From positions 1,550,001 through 1,614,000 of the forward strand of contig OZ238992.1 of assembly GCA_965183885.1 (NCBI GenBank): a DNA stretch of 64,000 nt, given 5' to 3'. This document shows positions 39,915-48,772 of this stretch, in pieces. A program made the position numbers and the translations under genes. How positions within the stretch are numbered: position 1 is the first letter of the stretch; each line of letters begins with the position of its first letter. The notes under the pieces are model-generated. The model was not told the DNA's origin. It ran no database searches and saw nothing but the letters and a program-made list of their open reading frames with translations. Origin of the DNA: UWMA-0277 sp965183885 (GTDB lineage Bacteria > Bacteroidota > Bacteroidia > Flavobacteriales > BACL11).

Positions 39915-42665
39915 ATGAGAAAAAATTTATTCTTATTCTGTATCTTTTTTAGTTTAATAACTAATGCTCAAACTACTGATTGGGTTAAATCATTTGGAGG
40001 TACTGCTTCAGATAAAGGTATTTCTATTGGTACAGATTCACTTGGATTTATTTATGTAAGTGGTTATTTTAATAATGAGGCTACTTTTGGTACTATTACT
40101 TTAACGAATAGCCCTTTAAGTACTTGGGGAAATAATAAAGAGAATTTTGTTTTTAAAATGGATTCTCTTGGAAATGTTTTGTGGGCTGTTGCAGGTGGAA
40201 ATTTAGCAGGAGGTTGTTGTGATGATAGAGCCTTAGGGATGCATGTAACTCCTGGGGGAGATGTTTTTATTACAGGTACATTTTGGTCATCTTATAATAT
40301 TGGAAGTTGTAGTGTAACTCAAAATGTATGGGGAACAGCTTTAAACTCTTCGGATAATTCTCTTTTGGCAAAATTAGATAAAGATGGGAATTGTCAATGG
40401 GTAATTGGATTTGGTGCAGATGAAGGAGCAGGAAGTGGAGCAGATTGTCCTTGGCCTATTTATGATGCTGATGACCATTCCTATGATGTAAAAGTAGATG
40501 CTGATGGTTTTATTTATGTTACAGGTTTCTTTTCAGGACTTAGTGCTGACTTTGATACTCTTACAATTACTAATCCTACTTGGAATACTACTTGTACCCC
40601 AATGGGCTATATAGGAAAACTTGATCCAAATGGAAACTGGATTTGGGTGGATAAGTTTGATGGAATTAAAGATGCTAGAGGCTCAAGAGATAATAGGTTA
40701 GCTATTGATCAATTTTCAAATATTTATGTAGTAGGTGGTTTTGAAAATACTGGGACCTATGGACCATATTCTATTACCTCAAATGGAGAGTGGGATGCTT
40801 TTATCTTTAAGATGGATAAAAATGGAAATTGGATTTGGGCTAAGAATGTAGGAAGTAATAAAACAGATAGAGCAAATTCTATTGCTGTTGATGTTTGTGA
40901 TGATGTTTATATTACTGGAGAATATAGAAACCCTATGGTGTTTTCTGGAGCAAATGCATCAAATGGAACAGATACATTAAGTCATAAAAAGAAAAGAGAT
41001 GTATTTGTAGCTAAGATGAATAATAAAGGAGAATGGAAGTGGGCAAAAAGAGCAAGAAGTACAGGTACAGATAAACCGTATCAAATGTCAGTTGATGCAA
41101 ATAAACAGGTGTTTTTAGGAGGTACTGCAGGAGGAGAGATGACATTCTCCAATGGATTAGTAGTTGGACCTCAAATAGCAGGAGATACTACTATGTCCTC
41201 TTGGGTAGCACAGTTAGATGGATCAACAAATACTGGAGATTGGGTTTGGGCAAAAATGGCAGGATCTAATACAGATGATGATGATAGAACTGGAGACATT
41301 TGTCCTGATGGTTTTGGGAATGTATATGCTGTAGGGTTTTTTGAGGAATTGGCTAATTTTGATGGTACTATTTTAGATGCTACAGGAAGAAGAAAAGATA
41401 TATTTGTTTGGAAGATGAGCATGACTCCTGGGAGTTTTACTTATAATAATTCTTTCGATACTATTTTTGCAGATAGTATGGTGTTTAATCCAGCAGATAC
41501 AGGGGTTTTTACCACAAGTTCTCTTGTTTTGGATGGTTGTGATACTACTTTTGTTGATTCAATTATTCATCAAAAATTAGGAGTGCAAATTAATTACAAT
41601 ATTAATAACCCTGGTACAGCTACTATTACTATTGATGGTGTAGTGCAAACTATGCCTTATGCTAAAAACTATTGGTTTGGAGAAACTATTAGTATTGCAG
41701 CAACTTTGCAGCCCAATTGGTTATTTAGCCAGTGGAAAACATACTCTAATTCAGTATTACCTAGCTCAAGTAGTATAACAGCTACTTTTATTGCTAATTA
41801 TTCTGACTCTTGCATTTTCATGACTTATCCTAAACCTCCTTTGGAGGCTTTTATTCTTGGAAATGACACATTATGCAGTAATGACCCTAATGATGCTGAG
41901 GTTAAGGTATCCTTTAGTGGAGCTTCAGCCCCTTATACTTTTGTGTATGCTGTTAACGGGATTACTCAGTCAAGTATTACTACATCAATAAACCCTTATG
42001 TTATAAAAACAAGGGAAGAGGGTGTATATACTTTAGTTTCTTTTGCAGATGCTTCTTTAACTGGTGCAATATCAGGCTCTGCTCTTGTAACGATAAGGCA
42101 AGCTCCAGAAGCACAATTTACAACTGTTTCTGATACACTAAGTGTTTTGTACCCTGTTATAAAACTAAATGATGTATCTTTAGGGAACATTACAGATTGG
42201 ACTTGGAATTTTGGAGATAATTCTCCTGATGATTATATTAAGAATCCTTCTCATACATATGTCGACTCATTAGGGGTTTACCAAATAAGTTTAGTAGTAC
42301 AGGATAATTTTGGGTGTAGTGATACAACCTTTAAACAATTATGGGTAGCTGATAAATATTGGATGTATATTCCAAATAGCTTTACTCCTGATTTAGATGG
42401 TAAAAATGATAAGTTCTGCATCTCATACAATGGGATTAGAATTGAGACTTTCTACTTTAATGTTTATGATCGATTTTCTAACCTTGTATATACCACGGAT
42501 GCAGTTAAGGAGCTAGAGTGTTTTTTAAATCAGAATGGTTGGGATGGAAAGCATTATGAAACAGAAAATGACCTTCCTATGGGAGTTTATATCTACAATA
42601 TCTATTTTCAAGATTTTGAAGGGTGGAAACATCAAGAGGTGGGGGAGATATTTATTATTAGATAA
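39915..42665 (+). CDS. T9SS type B surface protein with SBBP-type beta-propeller repeats
   Basis: A 916-residue exported protein. A signal peptide (1-18) is followed by about 480 residues of beta-propeller repeats of the SBBP type (units with DSLGFIYVSGYF, DADGFIYVTGFFSG, DQFSNIYVVGGFENT, DVCDDVYITGEY, DGFGNVYAVGFFEE and KMDKNGNWIWAK). Next comes a short bacterial repeat domain (INPG-like NNPGTATITIDG ... LQPNWLFSQW), an Ig-like domain, a PKD domain (DWTWNFGDNSPDD) and the gliding C-terminal domain. The last ~250 residues are homologous to the LamG protein at 32951-34933, with a stretch of near-identical DNA. Convergent with trkH, 16 bp apart. Confidence 0.9.
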   Translation: MRKNLFLFCIFFSLITNAQTTDWVKSFGGTASDKGISIGTDSLGFIYVSGYFNNEATFGTITLTNSPLSTWGNNKENFVFKMDSLGNVLWAVAGGNLAGGCCDDRALGMHVTPGGDVFITGTFWSSYNIGSCSVTQNVWGTALNSSDNSLLAKLDKDGNCQWVIGFGADEGAGSGADCPWPIYDADDHSYDVKVDADGFIYVTGFFSGLSADFDTLTITNPTWNTTCTPMGYIGKLDPNGNWIWVDKFDGIKDARGSRDNRLAIDQFSNIYVVGGFENTGTYGPYSITSNGEWDAFIFKMDKNGNWIWAKNVGSNKTDRANSIAVDVCDDVYITGEYRNPMVFSGANASNGTDTLSHKKKRDVFVAKMNNKGEWKWAKRARSTGTDKPYQMSVDANKQVFLGGTAGGEMTFSNGLVVGPQIAGDTTMSSWVAQLDGSTNTGDWVWAKMAGSNTDDDDRTGDICPDGFGNVYAVGFFEELANFDGTILDATGRRKDIFVWKMSMTPGSFTYNNSFDTIFADSMVFNPADTGVFTTSSLVLDGCDTTFVDSIIHQKLGVQINYNINNPGTATITIDGVVQTMPYAKNYWFGETISIAATLQPNWLFSQWKTYSNSVLPSSSSITATFIANYSDSCIFMTYPKPPLEAFILGNDTLCSNDPNDAEVKVSFSGASAPYTFVYAVNGITQSSITTSINPYVIKTREEGVYTLVSFADASLTGAISGSALVTIRQAPEAQFTTVSDTLSVLYPVIKLNDVSLGNITDWTWNFGDNSPDDYIKNPSHTYVDSLGVYQISLVVQDNFGCSDTTFKQLWVADKYWMYIPNSFTPDLDGKNDKFCISYNGIRIETFYFNVYDRFSNLVYTTDAVKELECFLNQNGWDGKHYETENDLPMGVYIYNIYFQDFEGWKHQEVGEIFIIR
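42263..42460. repeat. 198-bp near-identical inverted repeat, right copy
   Basis: Partner of 33156-33353 in the opposite orientation, one mismatch seen by eye. It encodes the same PKD-to-sorting-domain junction in a second T9SS protein. Confidence 0.88.
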
Positions 42666-42681
42666 GCTTTTGATCTATTCT

Positions 42682-44148
42682 CTAATTCCTTTTCCAGAAG
42701 TAAGGAGTGAATAAAATGGCAATTGTAAAGAGTTCTAATCTTCCTAGTATCATAAGAAAACTAAGTACCCACTTTGCAGCATCAGGTAGGTGAGCAAAAG
42801 ATGCTGCTGGGTTAATACTTCCAATACCAGGTCCTACATTACTCACAGCTGTAATAGATGCAGAAATAGCATCCTTAAAGTCTAAGCCGATAAAGGTAAG
42901 AGCTATACTTCCGCTTACAAAAACAAAAAGATAAAAGAAAACAAAAGCTAATAGGTTATAAATAGTTTTTGGAGCAACCCCGTCACCATTTAGCTGTACA
43001 GGTATAATTGCTGATGGGTGTAAACGTCTTTTAAATTCTAAAAATCCATTTTTCATAAGTAGGGTAATTCGTACTAGCTTCATTCCTCCTGAAGTGGATC
43101 CAGCACTAGCTCCACTAAAAAGAAGCAAGAAAAAGATAAAGCTTGCTACTGCTCCCCATTCAGTATAGTTTGCACTTGCATAACCTGTTGTTGTTATAAT
43201 ACTTATTACTTGAAAAAGGGCTGTTCTTATAGCATTCTCTATTGGTGTGTTGGTAGATACTATTATCATAGGTGTTACAACAACAGTAAGTAGTATAACC
43301 GCTAATATATACCAGTTAAACTCATCATTATTCCAGAATTTTTTGAATTTTAATTTACTTCCATAATATAGTAACGTAAAATTAGTTCCTGCTAAAAACA
43401 TAAATAGGATAATGATATACTGTATGAGTGGAGATGTAAAGTGCCCTATACTTGCTTGTTTGGTTGAGAACCCTCCAGTACTCATAGTAGTTAAGGCATG
43501 GTTAATTGCATCAAAGAATGGCATGTTAGCAAGCCAAAGTAAAAGAGTTTGAACTAAGGTTAGACTGGCGTAGATAAGCCAGAGACGTTTTGCAGTTTCC
43601 TTAATTCTAGGATGAATTTTATCCTTGGTTGGTCCTGGAGCTTCTGAAGCAAATAACTCCATTCCTCCAACTCCTAATAAAGGGAGTATGGCAATAGTAA
43701 GTACAATAATTCCCATACCTCCAATCCATTGCGTCATACTTCTCCAAAATAATATGCTCGCAGGCATCTGCTCTATATTATTTAGTATTGAAGATCCTGT
43801 TGTAGTTAACCCTGATACGGTCTCAAAAAAAGCATTAGTAACAGAGCTAAATGTTCCACTTAATAGGTAGGGAATAGCACTGCAAATTATCATTGCTGTC
43901 CACCCTAGTGCAACTATAAGATAACCTTCTCTCTTTTTTACCTCATCGTCTTTTTTCTTTCGGGTTAAGTATTTGGTAATTACACCTGTAATTAAAGTAA
44001 TAACTGTAGCGTTAATAAAGACTCCTTGCATGCCATCATTATAGTAAAAACTAAAAGGTATAGCTAATGCCATTAAAAACCCAGTAATGATAATAAGTGT
44101 ACCTACAACATTTAAAACTACTGATTTATTGATGAGTTTTTTTGCCAT
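42682..44148 (-). CDS. trkH: Trk-type potassium uptake channel subunit
   Basis: A 488-residue membrane protein, the ion-conducting subunit of the Trk potassium system. Four pore-loop repeats are visible through their selectivity-filter segments: SGLTTTGSSIL, TMSTGGFSTK, ITTTGYASAN and SNVGPGIGSI. About ten membrane helices surround them. Conserved regions include WRSMTQWIGGMGIIVLTIAILP. Length is as in E. coli TrkH. It follows trkA by 3 nt in the same operon. Confidence 0.95.
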   Translation of the reverse strand: MAKKLINKSVVLNVVGTLIIITGFLMALAIPFSFYYNDGMQGVFINATVITLITGVITKYLTRKKKDDEVKKREGYLIVALGWTAMIICSAIPYLLSGTFSSVTNAFFETVSGLTTTGSSILNNIEQMPASILFWRSMTQWIGGMGIIVLTIAILPLLGVGGMELFASEAPGPTKDKIHPRIKETAKRLWLIYASLTLVQTLLLWLANMPFFDAINHALTTMSTGGFSTKQASIGHFTSPLIQYIIILFMFLAGTNFTLLYYGSKLKFKKFWNNDEFNWYILAVILLTVVVTPMIIVSTNTPIENAIRTALFQVISIITTTGYASANYTEWGAVASFIFFLLLFSGASAGSTSGGMKLVRITLLMKNGFLEFKRRLHPSAIIPVQLNGDGVAPKTIYNLLAFVFFYLFVFVSGSIALTFIGLDFKDAISASITAVSNVGPGIGSINPAASFAHLPDAAKWVLSFLMILGRLELFTIAILFTPYFWKRN

Positions 44149-44151
44149 TAT

Positions 44152-45489
44152 TTACTGAAAGAATTTTTCAATTTTATGTATGGTTTTATCATTTGTAAAA
44201 ATGATAGCTTTATCTCCTTCTGAAAGTTGAAACTCTCCAAAAGGAATAAAGCTTCTATTATCCCTTACAACTCCTGCAATATTTACCATTCCAGGTAGTT
44301 TTAGGTCTTTTAAAGGTTTAAGCGTTATTTTGCTGCCAGCTTTTACTGTAAATTCAATTACTTCAGCTTCAAGGTTAAGGGTTGCTACTGCATTTACTTC
44401 TCCTTTTCTTATATATTTTAAAATATCATTAGCAGCAATAACTTTTTTATTGATTAAAGTATCAATACCAATATTGTGTGATAGTTTAATATAATCAATG
44501 TTTTCAACCCCAGCAATTGTTTTACGGACACTATGCGATCTTGCTACTAAGGAAGAGATGATATTGGTTTCAGAATCTCCAGTAACAGCTATAAAGGCAT
44601 CCATATCATCTATGTTTAAGTCTTCAAGAAGCGATACGTCAGTACCATCACCATTTATTACTAAGGTCTTTTTTAGTTGTAAAGCTATATGATTTGCTTT
44701 TTCTTCATTTTGTTCAATTAGCGTAACATTATAATTGCTTTCTAATCGTTCGGCAGTTAGTACACCTATTTTACTTGCTCCTAGAATCATAACATCCTTA
44801 ATGTCAAAATCTTCTTGCCCACATATAAGAGGAACTTCTTCGTAGCCTTGAGGTGTAGAAATAAAATAAACAATATCACTCTCTGTAAATTTAGTATTTG
44901 CCTGAACCATTATAGTTTCATTATTTCTTAAAATACAGATAGGCTTAAAGGAAAGGTTATTGTTGAAGTGCTCTGAGTTAAGAACCGTGCGCCCAAGTAA
45001 TGGAGAATTCTTGGTTAGCTGTATGCTAAATACGGAGAGTTTCCCTCCTTCAAAATCATAGTTATCTAAAAAAGCTTCGTGTTTTATAAGTTGATGAATC
45101 TCTTTAGCGGCAATTTCTACAGGAGATATTACATGGTCAACTCCAATTTCTTGGTAGAGCACACGCATATCACTTCCTATTTCTTCAAAGTTACTGATAC
45201 GGCTAATAGTTCTTTTTGCACCTAATTTTTTTCCTAAAATACAGATAAGAAGATTGGTTTCTTCGGATGATGTAGCTGCTATTAGTAAATCGCATGAGGA
45301 TACGCCGGCTTCTATTAATATATCAACATCTTTAGCATCACCTTGTAGACCTATGATGTCATTATGTTGTTGAGCTTTATCTAATTGTTTTTTATTATTA
45401 TCAATTAGATAGGTGTCTTGAGCCTCATTTGCAAGCATGTGTGCTAGGTATGATCCTACTTCTCCAGCACCTGCAATAATAATCTTCAT
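44152..45489 (-). CDS. trkA: Trk system potassium regulatory subunit TrkA
   Basis: A 445-residue cytoplasmic NAD-binding gating protein with two RCK units. The first Rossmann site is IIAGAGEVGSYLAHMLANE (residues 3-21) with the NAD-binding acid at YLID. The second is VMILGASKIGVLTAERLESN, near residue 232. TrkA_C domains follow each (about 140-215 and 370-445). It controls the TrkH pore in response to nucleotides. A TAGCTTTG box lies 16 nt before the ATG. Confidence 0.95.
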   Translation of the reverse strand: MKIIIAGAGEVGSYLAHMLANEAQDTYLIDNNKKQLDKAQQHNDIIGLQGDAKDVDILIEAGVSSCDLLIAATSSEETNLLICILGKKLGAKRTISRISNFEEIGSDMRVLYQEIGVDHVISPVEIAAKEIHQLIKHEAFLDNYDFEGGKLSVFSIQLTKNSPLLGRTVLNSEHFNNNLSFKPICILRNNETIMVQANTKFTESDIVYFISTPQGYEEVPLICGQEDFDIKDVMILGASKIGVLTAERLESNYNVTLIEQNEEKANHIALQLKKTLVINGDGTDVSLLEDLNIDDMDAFIAVTGDSETNIISSLVARSHSVRKTIAGVENIDYIKLSHNIGIDTLINKKVIAANDILKYIRKGEVNAVATLNLEAEVIEFTVKAGSKITLKPLKDLKLPGMVNIAGVVRDNRSFIPFGEFQLSEGDKAIIFTNDKTIHKIEKFFQ

Positions 45490-45505
45490 CTTTGAAAAAT
45501 TTTAG

Positions 45506-45513
45506 CAAAGCTA
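45506..45513 (-). promoter_or_regulatory. -7 promoter box of trkA-trkH
   Basis: Minus-strand TAGCTTTG (TAnnTTTG), 16 nt before the trkA ATG. The same octamer at the same distance precedes uvrA. Confidence 0.5.
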
Positions 45514-45649
45514 AGTGTTTTTTAGGTAACAGAATAGATTTACTAGATTTTTCACTATAATTTGCTTTATTGTTAATAAAATAAGGAAGGTTTAATATTT
45601 ACTTTTTAGATTATTCTTAGCTTAGTAGTTCTTTTCAAATGGATATTAA

Positions 45650-48600
45650 GTGACTCAGAATTTTCAAATTTTTCGTTCCTCAGCAGGCTCAGGTAAAACC
45701 TATACACTCTCATTGAGTTATATTGCTTTGGCAATAAAAGGAGGGCGTTATGGTTATGAAGATTATTATCGAAAAATTTTAGCAATTACTTTTACGAATA
45801 AGGCAGCATCAGAAATGAAGGAGCGTGTCTTGGAATATTTGGATTGTTTAGCAAAAAAACAAGATAAAGATGGCGTGCTTGATTGGTTAAAAAAAGAAAC
45901 AAATTTTGAACAAGAAGTTATTTTTAGTAGAGCAAAGTCAATTCATAATCATATTTTACACCATTATGCTGATTTAGGAATTTCAACTATTGATAAATTT
46001 ACCTATAAAATTGTTCGCACCTTTGCTGCTGATTTAGGTTTGTCACACAATTTTAATCTAGAGATGGATAATTATAAAGTTATTCAGCCTGTAGTTGCTT
46101 TGTTATTATCAAAAATATCAGCAACAGGAGGGGACTTGTCAGATGCTTTAGTACATTTTGCAATGCAAAAAGCAGAGGATGGTAATAGTATAAATATTGA
46201 AAAAGATTTAGAGAATTTTTCAAAGCAGTTATTTAAAGAGGAGGTTAGTAAGTATGTAGATGTTAAGCAGCTTACTGTGAAAGAATGCATGCAGGTTAAA
46301 AAAGATTTACAAAACCAAAAGAAGAGCTGTAAGCAAAGGATAGATGGCTTAGCAGAAGAGGTTACCACTTATTTTATTGTAAATGATTTAACAAAAGAAC
46401 ATTTTTTAAGAGGTACATATTTTAAGCACTTTACACTTAACTTAGGGTATCAGCAATATAAAAAATGGAAACCTTCGGATTCACTTAGGAAAAACATAGC
46501 TAATGATGAATGGTACGCTAAAGGAAAAAGTAGTGAAATAAAAAACCTAGTAGATGCTTTAAAACCTCAATTGCTTCAGTTTTATGATGATTTAATGGTT
46601 TTACTTGTAGAGTATAACTCGATACAAGCTGTACTTAAAAATATTTACTCAATTGCAGTGCTTAATGAGTTAATGACCGAGGTTAAGGCTTTTAAAAAGG
46701 AGAATAATATTGAGCAAATATCGGAGTTTAATAAGAAAATACATTCGGTAGTAATAAAACAACCTTCTTCCTTTATTTATGAACGCTTAGGTGAACGTTA
46801 TAATCATTACTTAATTGATGAATTTCAGGATACATCACTTTTACAGTGGCAGAATATTTTGCCATTAATTACAGATTCATTGGATTATGGAAAAAGTATG
46901 TTGGTTGGTGATGGAAAACAATCTATTTATAGATGGAGAGGTGGAGAAGTAGAGCAATTTTTTCAGTTGCCTAAAATTTATAAAGGTGATGAGCTTTTAT
47001 TTAAAAAAGATTGGGAATCAAAATTAGATTCTCATTATACTCCCAACAACCTAGCAAGTAATTTTAGAAGTAGGAAAAACATTATTAATTTTAACAATCA
47101 GTTTTTTGAAAATATAAAGAGTTTGTTATCTGATGATATCATTGGTATTTATGATAAGCAAGAGCAGACTACTGCTTATGCAAAAGAAGGAGGCTATGTT
47201 CATATAGAACTTTGTGGAGATAAAGAAAATGATTTTAAGGAAGTGATTTTGGAAAGAATGACTGAAGAGATAAAGAAAATTACTGAAGAGAATAATTATT
47301 CTTATAATGATATCGCTATTCTATGTGATAGTAGAAAAAGGGTAGCATTAGTTGCGGAATATTTGTCAGCAGCTCAAATTCCTGTAATTTCAAATGAAGG
47401 TTTATTATTAAGTAAATCTAAGAAAGTAATTGCATTGGTAGCAATGCTTAAATATTTGCAAAACCCAATGAATACAATAGCAAAATCAGTTATTGTAGAT
47501 TATTTATTTAAAGTGCAATTAATAGATGAAAACCTGCATCAACTTTATTTAGAGATTAAAACTAATGAAGGTTTTATAAGATTACTTGAGCGAGGGGGTA
47601 TTTATATAAATCCTAAAAAACTTTTACAAGAGTCGCTTTATGAAATGGTAGAACAACTTATTAGAGCTTTTAATTTTAAAGAAGATATTTATTTAGGTTT
47701 TTATTTAGATTTAGTGCTTGCTTATTCTGAGAAGAATGGAAGTAGTCTTAGTGAGTTTTTACTCTGGTGGGAAGATAAAAAAGAGACTGAGGCTATTGTG
47801 ATTCCTGAAGGAGCAAATGCAGTGCAATTAATGACAATTCATAAATCCAAAGGTCTTGCTTTTAATGTTGTAATGATTCCTTTTAATTGGGAGGGAGGTA
47901 AAAAAGGAAATGAAATTTGGGTTGACACTTCTTCTTATTTTACAAAAAAGTTGCCATCAGCATTAATTAATGCTAATTCGGATTTAGAATTTTCATACTT
48001 TAGTGAGAAGTATAAAAAGGAAAAAGAATTGTCGCTATTAGATAATTTGAATAAACTATATGTTGCAATGACAAGGCCTAAGGAACGCTTATATGTTTAT
48101 GCAAAGCATTTTCCGGATAAAATTACTAATGCTTTTGTAGAAAAAGGTTATCTGAATTCATTCTTATATAAATATGATACTGACTTTCCTATTATAGTTG
48201 GTGATGCTGAACTTATGCATCAGAAAAAAGATAAACAGCTAAATGTTTTTACAACAAAACCAAAAAATAAATTAGATTGGCGTGATGTAATTTCTTTAAA
48301 GCATAGTGCTGAGCAAATATGGGATTTAGAAACTACAACTGCTAAAAGGGATTGGGGAATACTTTTGCATGCTGCTTTAGAACAAATTCATTATACACAT
48401 CAAAAACAAAAAGTATTGGATGGGATGTATAAAGCAGGGAAGTGTGAGAAAGAGGATTATGAAAGGTTGATAGTTACAATAGATAATTTACTTGCTAATG
48501 AAAAAATGGGTGTTTATTTTTCAGATGATTGGGAAGTGAAAACAGAAAAAGAAATATTAATGACAAACGGTAAAACATATATTCCTGATCGCTTGTTGTT

Positions 48601-48772
48601 CTCAAAAAATACTGATGCTGTGGTGGTGGTTGATTATAAAACAGGAATAGAAAAGCCTCAGCATGAAATTCAGATAACAGATTATGCTAGTGCTTTGCAG
48701 GAGATGGGATACAAGCATATTAAAAGAGTTCTTATTTATATAAACGATACGCTAAAGATAAAAGAGTTATGA
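45650..48772 (+). CDS. AddA/RecB-type UvrD helicase-nuclease
   Basis: A 1040-residue double-strand break repair enzyme. A UvrD-type superfamily 1 helicase has Walker A FRSSAGSGKTYTL (from residue 8), Walker B LIDEFQDTSLLQW (near 388), LVGDGKQSIYRWRGGE, QLMTIHKSKGLAFNVV (near 725) and LYVAMTRPKERLYVY. The C-terminal RecB-like nuclease has ILLHAALEQIH, YIPDRLLF and VVVVDYKTG. The start is the GTG at 45650: it sits eight residues before the Walker motif, and no earlier start is possible in this frame. The PD-(D/E)XK partner overlaps by 4 nt. The pair matches AddAB, which resects DNA ends for RecA. Confidence 0.92.
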   Translation: MTQNFQIFRSSAGSGKTYTLSLSYIALAIKGGRYGYEDYYRKILAITFTNKAASEMKERVLEYLDCLAKKQDKDGVLDWLKKETNFEQEVIFSRAKSIHNHILHHYADLGISTIDKFTYKIVRTFAADLGLSHNFNLEMDNYKVIQPVVALLLSKISATGGDLSDALVHFAMQKAEDGNSINIEKDLENFSKQLFKEEVSKYVDVKQLTVKECMQVKKDLQNQKKSCKQRIDGLAEEVTTYFIVNDLTKEHFLRGTYFKHFTLNLGYQQYKKWKPSDSLRKNIANDEWYAKGKSSEIKNLVDALKPQLLQFYDDLMVLLVEYNSIQAVLKNIYSIAVLNELMTEVKAFKKENNIEQISEFNKKIHSVVIKQPSSFIYERLGERYNHYLIDEFQDTSLLQWQNILPLITDSLDYGKSMLVGDGKQSIYRWRGGEVEQFFQLPKIYKGDELLFKKDWESKLDSHYTPNNLASNFRSRKNIINFNNQFFENIKSLLSDDIIGIYDKQEQTTAYAKEGGYVHIELCGDKENDFKEVILERMTEEIKKITEENNYSYNDIAILCDSRKRVALVAEYLSAAQIPVISNEGLLLSKSKKVIALVAMLKYLQNPMNTIAKSVIVDYLFKVQLIDENLHQLYLEIKTNEGFIRLLERGGIYINPKKLLQESLYEMVEQLIRAFNFKEDIYLGFYLDLVLAYSEKNGSSLSEFLLWWEDKKETEAIVIPEGANAVQLMTIHKSKGLAFNVVMIPFNWEGGKKGNEIWVDTSSYFTKKLPSALINANSDLEFSYFSEKYKKEKELSLLDNLNKLYVAMTRPKERLYVYAKHFPDKITNAFVEKGYLNSFLYKYDTDFPIIVGDAELMHQKKDKQLNVFTTKPKNKLDWRDVISLKHSAEQIWDLETTTAKRDWGILLHAALEQIHYTHQKQKVLDGMYKAGKCEKEDYERLIVTIDNLLANEKMGVYFSDDWEVKTEKEILMTNGKTYIPDRLLFSKNTDAVVVVDYKTGIEKPQHEIQITDYASALQEMGYKHIKRVLIYINDTLKIKEL

